A DNA stretch of 64,000 nt, taken from NCBI GenBank assembly GCA_016584495.1, contig WAID01000015.1, positions 2,542,501-2,606,500 on the forward strand, written 5' to 3'. Shown one piece after another: positions 24,868 through 36,485 of the stretch. The notes under the pieces are model-generated. The model was not told the DNA's origin. It searched no databases and was given only the letters and a program-made list of their open reading frames with translations. A program made the translations under genes and the position numbers. The stretch is from Celoporthe dispersa (taxonomy: Eukaryota; Ascomycota; Sordariomycetes; Diaporthales; Cryphonectriaceae). Each line of letters starts with the position of its first letter. The first letter of the stretch is position 1.

Positions 24868-26048
24868 TCATCCTCCCATCTCCACATCCTCCGCCACACC
24901 CGTCTTTTTCCTCTTGGTTTCTATCCGCTGCTTCATCTTCGAATGCCCAGCATCCACCCAGTTTTTGTAGGCATCCTCGCCACCCGTCTTCAGCTTGTCG
25001 GCCACTACTCCCTTCAACACCTCTCCCGCGAACCCAATCAAGTTGTGTCTCCGCAGGGCATTCTCGAACTGCCAATCCCAACGCTTCTGCCCCTCACGCT
25101 CGAGCAACTCCATGTCACCGATCTCCTCGGCGCGGATGCGCAGATCACGCACCATTGCCAAGAGGTTGAATCTGATCTCAGCGGTGTCGTAGCGATTGAT
25201 TCGTCGCTGGAGGACGTCCATGACTTTCGCGGGGAATTGCTCCTGGGTGCAGGGCCCGTGGCTGATGGGCGCAGGCTGCAGGCCGTCCATCTCGTACAGC
25301 GTGCCGCCAATGGGTGTATAAGCAACAAAATGGTAGACATCATCCGACTCGCCCATTTGGCGCTGGGTCTCGTCCACGAATGGTTGGCTCTTCGCAAACG
25401 AGTTGTGCACGTCTCGAATCAGCACACTGTTGGACAGGGCCTCGCCGCGGAACTCAGAAGGAAGGCTCTCTGTGAACTCGTGGAACTCGCGGAGTGACTC
25501 GCCGACATCGATGTATCCTGCCTCTGGGCCCTCGGGGCCTTGCTTGTTTTGTTTGTTCATGAGCACGGAGAGGAGGGCCTGGGTTCCGCAGGCATTCTGG
25601 ATGGTCTGATTGGCGAACCAGAGGTCCACCGCGGCATCGTGGGCGAATGTACCTTCGAGGGGTTTCTCTGCGGAGGTATACGGCGTGTCTGTCGGGTACT
25701 TGAAGAGGAAGATGACGCCATAGACTGGGTGCAGCTGGGCAAGGGCCTCAGGATCCATGGTGATCAGCTCTTCGAACTGCACATCTTTAACGCCGAGGTT
25801 CTCGAGAAGGAAGGTGAAGACGCCCTGTGTATGATTAGCGCATGCAAGCTGGGACTCGTGGTGTAGGACTCGAGGGCGCGTGCGAGAAAATAGCGCCCTT
25901 GATATTGTGCGAAACGGGCGAAGGGAGCACTATCGACATACTGCGTCCGACTCAACTGTTACAGATTAAATTAGCTACTTAGGGGTCCTCTATAGATTAT
26001 CAGAGAAGAGAGGACAACAGGCTTACTGGTATTCCAACCATCACTCAT
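24868..26048 (-). CDS. uch2: UCH37/UCHL5-type ubiquitin C-terminal hydrolase (peptidase C12)
   Basis: A proteasome-associated deubiquitinase that trims ubiquitin chains. Exons on the minus strand are 26048-26027, 25955-25942 (only 14 bases) and 25824-24868; introns are 71 and 117 bases with GTAAGC and GTATGT donors. The spliced protein is about 330 residues, the usual length for UCH37. It begins MSDGWNTIESDAGVFTFLLE, exactly the start expected for this family. The active-site Cys91 with oxyanion Gln is in QTIQNACGTQ, His177 is in DVYHFVAYTP and Asp192 is in YEMDGLQPAP. The C-terminal UCH37-like tail is present (RRHNLIGFAGEVLKGV), followed by a basic end KQRIETKRKK. The frame is intact throughout. 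It is convergent with the ankyrin gene, with 290 bases between the stops. S. pombe uch2 is the named relative. Confidence 0.93.
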
Positions 26049-26825
26049 CTTGATGGTCTGGGGCAGTGGAGGCCCCTCTTGCGAGTGATGATGTAGGAAG
26101 CGTGGAAAGAAAGCCCAAGACAAGAACCAGCACAGCTGCTAGTAGAAAGAGAAGGAAGGGGGAGAGAGAGAGTAGTGTGACTACAGGAAATGTTTCAGAG
26201 GGAAGAGTGGGAACCTTTGTTCGGTGATGGTCAGCTGTGAGGAAGGAGAGCTTGATTGTTGTCCAAGCAGCTCTAAAAGCCTAGCTCCGTCATAAGTGCA
26301 AAAGTAATACCACAGCAGCTGATGCTGACATAAGCCATGACGCTAGGAAGCTTTCCGATAACCACCCCTTCCTTCCTGATAGTCTCTCTCTTGATCATTG
26401 CTCCTTCTTGCTTTGGTGATCCTACCTCAGCACTTCTCGGCCTAAGCCATAACATTTCTTGCACCTCATTGGTTTTTATTATTACAAGCCCTACATGTGA
26501 TTTCCTACATAGAGCTGTACTTAAAAATCCCTTCCAAAATTCCCAAGCTACATTTTCGTCATCTTCACATGCCTTTCCATCTTATAATATGCCATAATTC
26601 ATTTACCATCTCTTCATATTGCCAGGTAACATCAACAGCTAGCCCTAGAAAAGGACCTGTGCCTGCAGCATATTCTCGACTCCAGTGGCCGAATCAAGAG
26701 CTGTGAAGGGGTGGCGGAGGCTGCTGATGTTATCTTGGAGTTCGTCAGTGGTCAGTTCCTCTTGCATCTGCCGCCACTGTTCGGATCTAGCTCTTCGGTG
26801 ATGAGTATCAGCAGTAGCCTCCATG
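26049..26825. other. Intergenic, AT-rich
   Basis: This separates the UCH37 start (right-hand end, minus) from the 3' end of the purine permease (also minus). It therefore holds the UCH37 promoter on the left and permease 3' sequence on the right. Positions 26330-26640 are AT-rich; no gene was seen. Confidence 0.5.
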
Positions 26826-29279
26826 TCAACTTTTACTCAGGAGACACCTGTCCGGCCTGCTTCGAAACGACCACAACGTCCAGCTCGTGCGTCTCGCCAT
26901 CTCTACCGATTTCCCCAGCCCATGAGGGCCCGATTCGTCCGACGCCCCGGCCGAAATTCTCTGTGAGGACGCAGCGAACGAGGTCGCGATCCTCGAGGTT
27001 CTCATGGAATCCAAGTCCACCTCGGACATGGCGAACGCGTCACACGCCTCCTTGGCGCTCTCCTGGGACCGCCGCGTCTTGCGTCGTTCGTCTTCCCAGA
27101 ACCGGCCCTTGGTGAACATCCGGAAGATCCACGGCTTCTCTCCCGCGGGCTTCCATGTCCAGTACTCCCGCCGGTGGTAGTCCTTAGGCTCGTATACGCC
27201 GCGGCTCAGGATCATGACGGCCCCTATCATGCCGTTGAGGGCTGCGTAGATGAAGAGACCACTGCACCAGATGGTCAGCATGACAAAGCGATGCGGTTGA
27301 CCAAAGAAAGCAGCTACTTACGCAATGAGGCCATACGCTACGCTGTAGCTAAAGGGAATAAAGGCTATGGTCACGAAGGAAGGGATGGCGTCGCCGATAT
27401 AGCCCCAGTTGACGGCCGTCACCTGGCGTATCATCAAGCAACCAACCTACGAGATGTCAGTACTCACATTTTTTAGCGCTTTTGTTTCGAGACAGAAATG
27501 TGCCCACCAAGATCAACGTGCAGCCTGTAGCCCAAGGCGGGATCGAAGCAAAAATTGGCGCAAAGAAGACGGAAACCAGAAAGCACAGCCCTGTCACCAT
27601 GGCTGTCAATCCGGTCCTCCCGCCCTCGGCGATCCCAGCACCACTCTCGATGAAAGCTGTAACAGGCGAACACCCCAACAGCGAGCCGATCGAGATACAT
27701 GCGGCATCAATGCAGTACGCTACCGTCGACCTGGGAAAGTCTCCGTCGCTGCTCGACTCCCTTTTCTTGGGCCGGTCCTTCTGCTGCTGCACGCGGCCGC
27801 AGAATCTCGCCATGGAATACAATGTTGCAGTGCAGTCGATGATGTCGACGTACAGGAAGGTAAAAAGCGCGAGGGCAAAGGAGGCACCATAGCCTCCGGA
27901 GAGGTCCCACTGTTGGGCATTCAGCGTGTGGGTGATGGGATGGAACGAGACGACCTTCTTGAAAAAGGCGAAGCGCTCGTCGCCTTCAGTTGTGTTGGGA
28001 AAGTAAGTGAATGGTGTATTGCGCCTAGCACTGGTCAGACTTTCCCCACGCCTCTTTACGAGAAACGGACTTCAGCAGGACTTACGGCCAGGATAGGATC
28101 GAGACGAGCGCCACACCGATGATTATGGCGGCCTTGACGCGGAATGCCATGAGAAAGGCTGTCAGGAGACCACCACACATGATGCCGAGCCACATCTTCG
28201 AGCTCGTCATCAGATTACTTGTACACGCCCCGGTCTTAGGATCGAGATACGCCGCGTCACAACCCGCGATTGTCAGAGGCGTCGACGGATTGCCGGTGAT
28301 GATACCGATGCCCTCGGAGTATGACATTCCTACCATGGTCAGGAAGAGGCCTATACCAACGCCGCTCGCGGTTTTGATTGTCCCGGGTATGATTTTCACC
28401 AGCCAGTGTCGCATGCCGGTCAGCGCAAGTACAATGAAGATGAAGCCTTCGACAAACACGGCAGTCAGTGCAAGAGAGTATGGAACGGCGCCTGTCCCGC
28501 GAACGCCGACGCATTGATAAGCGAAGTAGGCATTGAGCCCCATGCCGGGGCTGTGTCTTCGGTCAGCTTGGTCTCCCGAAGGTGAGGGTCCAGGTGACGA
28601 CCTACGCCAGTGCGACGGGGAGATTGGTGAAGAAGCCAAAGAGTATGCTGGCCAGACCTGAAAGTGCCGCGGTAGCTGTTATGAGGTCTTGCTTGACAAC
28701 TGTATGGCCTCGTCAGCACGTCTCTGCCTGCTTTTCGTCCACGGGCAAGGCTTGTTCTCACCATTCGCGCAGGACTGCCATTCCGTCTCATTTGCACAGG
28801 TTCCCGCTGCCGTGAGAGGTTTCTCGCATACGCAGGTTCCACCTGTTTCCGAAAGAATGTCGGCCTGAAATAGACAAGTCAGTGGCTTCAAGGAGCATGA
28901 GCTTGGCCTTTTCTTCTTCTATTTCCTGCCTCACATACATTAACGGCGATGATGTACGCCATGGTCGCAAAAGTCGTCAGGCCGGCTCGGATCTCGGTGT
29001 AGAAGCTAGCACCTTGAATTTGGTCCGGCTGCACCGCATGGAGGGAAACGCGTCAGTATGCCTAAATGGAAGGTTGTAAACATCCCATGTGAAGTGACTT
29101 ACGTGACCTGATCCGCCCAGCCTGAATACCCGACCAAATGTTGACTGGTTGACAGAGGTCTCGATGCCCCTGAGCATGTCCATGACCTGGCCAAAGATCC
29201 TCGCCATGAAGCTCTGGCCGTAGACATAGCGGTCTGGCTGCTGGCCCCCATGCTCGTTGTCACTGTCTTGAAGTTCCAT
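26826..29279 (-). CDS. azgA: AzgA-family purine (adenine/guanine/hypoxanthine) permease
   Basis: A plasma-membrane proton-coupled nucleobase transporter. Eight exons: 29279-29103, 29028-28939, 28864-28762, 28699-28606, 28550-28086, 28024-27508, 27446-27322, 27261-26826. All junctions are GT-AG and in phase, giving about 668 residues. Family signatures appear in order: FRLGGSGH|PDQIQGASFYTEIRAG, LTTFATMAYIIAVNADIL, LPVALAPGMGLNAYFAY, the central segment TASGVGIGLFLTMVGMSY, LFTFLYVDIIDCTATLYSMA, LGCSPVTAFIESGAGIAEGG and GYIGDAIPSFVTIAFIPFSYS. Alternating hydrophobic segments fit about 12-14 helices. It is longer than the usual 570-600 residues because of an N-terminal extension and a hydrophilic C-terminal tail (PKDYHRREYWTWKPAGEKPW onward, about 120 residues). 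A second possible start lies about 25 codons in (MARIF). The frame is intact in all exons. Substrate is inferred from the family. Confidence 0.92.
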
Positions 29280-32200
29280 GATGCCCTCGAGGACACAATC
29301 AGCCTGGCATCTACTCTTCATAGAGAAGAAGGCGCTGAATGTTGCTAAGGAAACGACCGAAGACCACGGGAGGACCAGTGTCAGGGGGGAGGGGAGGGAG
29401 AGAATTGGAACGAACACAGCCAAACAGGGAGATGTTCGGCTGCAGCAAGAGTCCTCAAGCACAGAGAGGAAGAGCAGAGACAGTTCTTGAGTCAGAGTCG
29501 ATTGTCTGTGTCACGTTCCCCACAATGGCTCGTGAGCCTGTTTGGAGTCAAAAATCAGAACGGGTCGCGATATCAGAATCGGGATCTCATATTGATGGGA
29601 TCTCAGATGCCGCAGTCTGGTAATGCCGACTTGTGCAGGGGCGATTGAACATACTAATTCTAGTTCATCGAATCATCAATGACCCGGCTGATGGTGTACT
29701 GGACGTAGGCTGTCACCCAAATCATGTATGAGTATCCGAGCAGCAACAAAAGCCACAGGTCAGGCCACAACCGAGAGATGTTTCTTTGGGCCTCGGAGAC
29801 GAGACAAACGGGGCAGGAAGAAAAGAATAAGACGTTGGTGGACAGAGACCAGAAACCTAGCTACCCTCATGGCCGAAGGCCCGGGCTTTAGAGCATGGCC
29901 TGAGGTAACACGACGACAGAGCGTCGATTCGGTGGCTTGAGAATGCAGCTAGGACCCGGCTACATCTTGTCCGTCTTGCACTATCGATTGACTTCTCATG
30001 TTACTCAATGCTTTCTGACATCTTACTGGGTATCACGGTCAACGGAAGTCATCCTCGGCGGCCGACGGTGAGAACAAGAGACACTGACTCTGGCCAATCC
30101 GGAAAGATCATGCCGAGAAGGCGGGATATTTTGTGAAATTGATCTCAGTCGACATGAGAAGTCACTGTGACCATTGCCTGATTCAGCTATCCAAGGGGCG
30201 GGTCATCATCCTGCAGGTATGTCTTGCCTCATTCTGCTTGAATTACCGGCGACCACCACGAAGAGCCACTTGGGCAGCTGTCATTTGTCTGTCCTGTTAG
30301 CTCTGTCTAAACAAGAAGATCATCACTGATCCAGAGTATTATGCTCTCCAGCGTACACAATTGGCTTAACCCTATAACCTCCGAGCAAAATCATCGAGAC
30401 TAGCATTCGAGACTCCGACTTTGGCTCCCACGGCTGGGCTACACTAAAGGGGGAGAAGAGGAGGGGATGTTGTGCGCTCTGCGCAAGGTTGCTGACGTCT
30501 CACAGACAGTGACACGGGCATGCTGGATCGGGATTGCGCAGCTCTGTATCGTGGCAAACTCGCTTACCGCACGCAGCAAGGCGCAACATAGATGTACATG
30601 CAGCACCGCATGCGTCTGTACTCTCTCGCTCCCTCCCTCCGGGCAACAGCAAATGCTGCCGGATCTCTCTTGACGTGCAAGTTGATCGCATGGGTCGTCG
30701 TCAGACCGACCTGTAGATGACGGGCGTGAGGTCACCACACCACCCTGCTCATACTATGGTCTCACAAGAGAGAGAGAGTGTGTGGAGACCACACAGAGAA
30801 CCAGCTGACGAGCCGTGTTTGGTCCTGAAGGCGGCTGCTACCACTGGTCGTGGTAAGTGCTGCTCCTACCAGAAGTAAATAGGAGATGCCATGATCTAAT
30901 GTAGCCGCCCATGTTCTGTACCCTCCCTCCCGGTGGCTTACACCAAGGAGCCGCCATCAGGACTCGGTTATTCTGATGAGGACGGGATGGCTGCCATAGT
31001 GTGTGGGTGGCTGCAGCCTGCGCAAGGCGGGCATGCGAAACCCGGACCCGTACGCAACTTGCGAAAGAAGGGACGCATGTACATGTTCTTACTGTTCTGG
31101 TAATAGACGTGGACAGCCCGTTCACAGTACTATTGACGCTGCAAACAGCAGAATATCGTCGTCCAACAGACTCGTGGTGTGGCTCGCCACGCGCTGATAT
31201 GTCTCCCCCTTTAGCAGACACATCATGCCCAGCCCCTCGATGCATCCATTCCGCCCCCGTCCCCGTCCTTTTTCCTTGTACCATGTAGATATCGCCCGCT
31301 GGCTTGGAATCAAGCTCACCGTCCTTCCGAGACGAGACTATTGACCAGAACACGGTGGATTTCGGATGGCGGAAGTTGAGTGGATGAACTACCCGAGCCC
31401 TGCCACCGGTGGGGGCTCAGCCGAGCACTTGCAGGCCCCATGTCTTGTGCGAGTGTCACCAAGATCAAGAGAGAGAGAGAGAGATTCACGAGAGAGTGAG
31501 TAGGGTGTCGATCAATCAGCGCTTCGAATGGTCTGTGTTTCTTGTCTATATGCTGTAGCTCGGAGAAATTGGTGCCCTGATCTCCGACTTTATACAGGAC
31601 CCAACGAAGCGAGATGCCAGGGAGGCCATGTTCTAAGTCGGGAATTTTTTTGGGTATTCCCCCCCCTCCCCCTTCCAGCTTTGTGATCCTCACAGGACGA
31701 TTTACGATGGGTAATGAGTCTTCGAAGAACAAGAATCATCTGGCCTACAGATAGTCCTCCGACTCACCCCGAAGTCGTCATATCACGGACCTGTCCCTCC
31801 AGGGAGGCAGGAACATCGAGGCTGTTACCGTTGAGCTTCGGTTGCAAATGCCTTCACTGCATCCGGCTTGACAACGGAAAGACCGGTGAGAGCAGCCAAT
31901 GGGCTGGTACCGGCCCAGAAACGGGGTGCTACGCAGTATTACCCGACGCCAAACAAAAACCATATTCTTTCCCCCTTCTTTTATTAACAGATCCTGATGA
32001 TGAGATCTGGGCGCAGGATTTCTGGTCTCCCGTCGGTCCACCCTCGGGCGGCAATCTGGCAACAAGTTTGCCGTCTTCTCTTGCTCTTGGGCACGGGCGG
32101 TAGTGGCTTCGGGTGCGGGCGTCTTGTCATACCAGTTGCACGCAATGTCCGCAGTGTGGAGCCGTCTGATGTTCTACTATAGCGCTGCTTCGCTCGATGT

Positions 32201-33988
32201 ACTTGGGCGTATGAGCTTCTAGAGAGACGCTGAGTTGTTCCTGGCTCAGATGCGGGCATAAGATTCTGTAAATCCGTATGTGCAGTCGTTATTGAAGTTG
32301 CGCAAGGTGTCTGGGGTCTGGGGTGGGAGCTGGGCAGCGAGGATCGGTGAACGAGATATTGGTTAATACGAAGGACACAAGTTCGGCTTCTTACATGATG
32401 AAGGGCCATTGCAGGACGATTTATTGACAACGCGTATCAGTGCATTAATTATCTGCGGACGGGTTCGGTCCCACTTGATCCAAGTCTTCCGCTGTGACTG
32501 ACGGCTCCTGGCAGATGTGATCGCGAGGCAAGGGACAGCATACATTGACTTGATACATGACCTGAGAGTAGTGCATTCTCGATCACTAAAATCAGAGTCC
32601 ACAGCTTTGAATCTAATGAGCCCATGGTCCGGACGAGGTCCCAAGTCCTAAGTAGACTCTCCATATCTACCCGTCTATCGTGCTCGGGGCCCCGTCAAGT
32701 CTTCGTCCTACAGCAGTGGCAAGAACGAGACTGTCTGAGAAGAAACAAGTAGCGATATCATAAGAGAGGTGAGTATTTCTGTACGGGTATGATGGCCGTA
32801 TCTTCCCCAGTGCCCTCTCTTGTCCTGTGAGGCAGATGCTGACACACCCCGTGGACTGTGCTCCTGGCCCTCCTTCTAGCACTATTCTGACCCTATTTAG
32901 TACTTAGAGAGACCTGTTGGTGCTGATCCATATTTCATAGCATTCTATCCAATTTCAAGTCCTATAAGTGAGTGCTGATGCAATGGCTGCTGAGTGTCTC
33001 TGCAGCTTAACACGAATCACATTGCCAGAACCCTCCTCTACTCAGGAGACTCATCCTAGTGGCAATGCTTCAGCTAGCTAGAGGACCAATACCCCCATAC
33101 CCTTTTCTTGTGTATGTGTATGTGTCTAATTTTTATGTAGTACCCTGTTCTTCATACAATCTAACGTCAAATTTTTTCCCTCTCTCCAGGTAGCCAAGTA
33201 CTCGATCTCGTTTGGAGTATACCTTTGGTTTCTTCAAGGCTCTCTCCTATTGACAAGACCCTCTTGTTCTCATTCCTGTCTTTCTAAACACCCTCAGATA
33301 TCCTCATCCTTGTGTACTTGGATGCCTTGATGGCTATCTGTGTACAGCTCTTGCTTCAGAAGTGCACAACAGCCTACGCACGTCGGCCCATGTTATCTTC
33401 TTTTCATTCTCCTTTTCCACACCTGTTTGTTGTTGGACAATTTTCTCCAAGGCAACACACCTTTCCGTCGCTCAGAACATAACATACGAGCGAGTTTGCA
33501 AACCCCTGATCATCTTCTCAACCACAGTTCTAGGCATGTGGTCTCAAGGACCATGCCATGTTCTTGATCAGTTTTGAGCAAATAAAACAAGTTGGTCACA
33601 TTATCACCTCATCGTCACTTTTCATTTACCTTCTGTCTTGCACAGACATTGCTCTGCGTGTCCAAGCAGGAGGTCAGTTCCCCTTTCTCCTCCTCCTCAT
33701 TTGATGAGAAGCTGACTAACAGCTGAGAGCTTTTCTGTCACACAACACGCTGTGCCTTTTCCATCAAGATTGAGGCGACATCAATGGCCCAAAATGATCT
33801 ATCATTTGTAGAACATAATTTTTCTTCTACCCTCCAACCACCACAAAGCAGATCCGCCCCACGTTTTAAACCTACGACCGCTCGCACAGCTCAGCCCAGT
33901 CCAGCCCAGCGACCAAAGAAGAGGAGAAGAAAAACCATCCCAGATGCATCGCCACACAGACTAGAGGCCAGGTGACGACCGATCCAGG
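29280..33988. other. Gene-poor intergenic stretch
   Basis: About 4.7 kb. The left part holds the permease promoter. Nothing between 29.7 and 32.9 kb gives a convincing protein on either strand. A CT/GA run lies at about 31469-31483. Positions 32880-33780 are AT-richer, with pyrimidine tracts and possible leader introns of the downstream gene. No RNA gene or transposon was seen. Confidence 0.45.
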
Positions 33989-36485
33989 ATGTTTGACGTC
34001 GACTGGAGCGACCCCAACAGGGAGTCAGTTGGCGACCGTCGGGCCAGGAAGCAGAAGGACAAGGGCAAGGGCAAGGAGAAGGACCACTACAAGGACGCCA
34101 CCGCCGCGAGCAGCCTGAATGAAGATGACGACGCCGTGGAGCAGGACCAGAAGCTGGACGACCACCTGAGCCAGGGCGGCAACCGGACGTCTGGCTCGGT
34201 GCGCACCTCTGTGTCCTCTGTCGAGAAGCAGTTTGGCTTCTTTGGCGGCAAGCACCGCAACAAGGGCGGTTCCTCGTCCTCGCGCAAGGGCAAGGCCAAG
34301 TCAGTCGCCAGCTCGTCGCTGCGGTCGCCCACCATAGATGAGAAGCCTGGCGACGAGGGGATGTCGGTGTCGTCTAGCAGCCGACGACCAGACACGGGAG
34401 GTGGCTGCGGTGCTGGAGCTGGAGTGGAAGACTCGCCAGGTCTCCCGCCCAAGCGCTTTTCCAGTGAGTCGACTCACCTTCTGCAGTAACCTGTTTTGTC
34501 AGCCCAAGTCCTCACGCCCTATTACACCACCGCCCATCCAGCATGGGCAGTGACAACATGAGCAAGATGACTAAAAAGACGAGGCCAGGCTTTGCAGATT
34601 CTGTCTTCAGCAAACTCGACGAGAGCGAACGCGCTCCTGGTGGCTCCCTCTTTGGCTGTGATATAACGAATCCCCAGCCAGGCCTCACCAGTCTGTACCA
34701 GGAGCTCGCGGATGGGTGTTCCATGATCACCAAGACCACTGTGACCACCATCCGAGACCGAACCGAGGAACACAGTGACTTTCTCGTGTCCCAAGTCTAC
34801 ATCTCTGCCGGAGATGATGACCACCGCCCGCCATCCAGACCATCCTCTTCCAGGTCACCGTAAGTGAAAACAAAAAGACCACGAAGGGAGGAGGAGATTA
34901 TATACTGTGTTATGCTACAGTGAGCCTCGGTGCTGACAATTTACTTTACAGCGCCTCACAGACCCCTACACAATTCTCCGAAGTGGTCCACCTACCCACC
35001 GCGACCGAACCGTCCCACCAGAAACACATCGACGAGTCGCACACCCTGCCCGTCATCGCAGAGGGCTCCTCCGATGCTAAGAGCGTCGAGGCCGGCCCTT
35101 CCTCCCACAAGCAGCGGACAGACCACCAGAAACGCCTCAACATCCGCCCCAAGCTGAGCGCACCCGCCATCTCCCCGGCCTCGATGAGGCCGACCGACAA
35201 GCCAGGCACCTGGAAGGCTCCCGACGACTGGGCCATCAGCCCGACCGAGTCTGCCCTCTCTGGCCCTCCAGAGGACTCCTCGGACCTCGCAGCGTCCGAC
35301 CAGCACGCGTCTGCCACGCTGGATATTGCCCACGTGCAGCGCGAGACGGAGCGCATGCTCCGTGCCCCTGCCAGGGTAGTTCTGAGGCACCTCAACGGTC
35401 AGGAGCGGTTTGCAGCGCTGCCACTGCTGCTGCTGCTGCTGCTGCTGCGCAGGGGACGGCGGGCTCAGGTGGTGACCACCAGCACCGCACTGATGCGCAG
35501 CGCGCCATGGATGCTGCGCTGGTGTACAAGGAGAGAGAGATGGAGAGAAAGCGCTGGCTGCTGACTGCTCTCTACAACATGGAGACGATCTGGGCGCCCG
35601 AGGGCGAGCTGTCCGGGCCGGCCGCGAGGCCTAGCGTTCGAAGGTCCTTGCTCTCTTTGAGAGCGCAGGTGGGTTTTCCAGTCGTCGTGTCCTCTTCCGC
35701 TCCTGTGCTCTCCGCTGACCCCCAGCACCAACATCACGACGCAGCCACCGCGTCATACCTGGCAGGAATTAACATCTCCACCCCGGTCTACCACCTCTCG
35801 CCCGAGCCGCTCAGCCACAAGCACTACCCGAACATCCACCCCATCACCTGCCCGACCATCTCGGTCTCCATGCTTGCCCTGGCCACCGAGTCCTTCTCCT
35901 CCGTCTCGTGCCTCCTCATGACCTCCATCCTGCCGTCCGCCGAGATCCCCAAGCTGCTGCAGGGCATCCACCGCGTCCTGGCCCCGGAGGCTACCTGCAC
36001 ATGGTCATCATCGACCCGTGGCCCGTGGCCAGGTCCATGGGCCCGCTCCTGCAGAGCTGGATCGACGGGAACCTGATGTTTAACCTGGAGCTGCAGTTCA
36101 GGGTCGGCCACCCGAGCAGGAACTTCCCCGTCTGGCTCGAGGAGGCGAGGCTGCGCGGCAAGGGGAGCATTATCACCAACACGCGGTTCCTGGCCGTCTC
36201 GCAAGGCGGTCACCACCAACGGGGTGGCGGCAACGATAGCGACACGGTGGCGACATCACCCTCTGCCCCTGGCAAGGGCAGCAGCAGCAGCGGGTCGGAC
36301 GGCAGGGCTGTGGAGAGGAGCTGCGCACTACGGTCGGCCGCCTGCTTTGGCAGGAGATCTGGGGCCCGTTCGTCACGGGCGACAAGTGGTGGTGGGAGAT
36401 TCCCGAGATTGTCGACGAGTGTGTCGAGCGCAAGACCTACTGGGAGTATAGCATCATCGCCGCCTGCAGGGCCTCTGAGGAGTGA
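33989..36485 (+). CDS. Methyltransferase-like fungal protein, frame-broken
   Basis: A conserved fungal protein with a disordered N-terminus and a SAM-methyltransferase-like C-terminal half. It begins MFDVDWSDPNRESVGDRR (33989). Exon 1 ends near 34463 (GTGAGT), a second exon starts near 34503 and ends 34859 (GTAAGT), and a third starts 34952. Recognisable blocks are SVSSVEKQFGFFGGKHR, GLTSLYQELADGCSMITKT, LRPT-type Ser/Pro linker, MERKRWLLTALYNM, LALFESA (before an intron at about 35669-35727), SYLAGINISTPVYHLSP, IPKLLQGIHRVLAP, GGYLHMVIIDPWPVARSM and LLWQEIWGPFVTGDKWWWE. It ends at 36483-36485. GGYLHMVIIDP resembles the strand region after motif III in class I methyltransferases; I see no complete GxGxG loop, so catalysis is unproven. 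Frame changes occur near 34550, 35400, 35640, 35982-35985 (a CCCC run) and between 36200 and 36315. Most are fixed by one base. Confidence 0.65.
35424..35447 (+). repeat. (CTG)8 trinucleotide run inside a coding region
   Basis: Eight CTG units. In the frame that connects to MERKRWLLTALYNM they encode an alanine run (GCT codons); in the frame coming from the left they encode leucines. The frame change of the methyltransferase-like gene lies just before it. Confidence 0.9.

Noticed and set aside
26428..26450. A CTTCTCGGCCTAAGCC string resembling the 5' end of U2 snRNA
   Set aside because: Only a short match; the following U2 branch-recognition and Sm-site sequences are absent.
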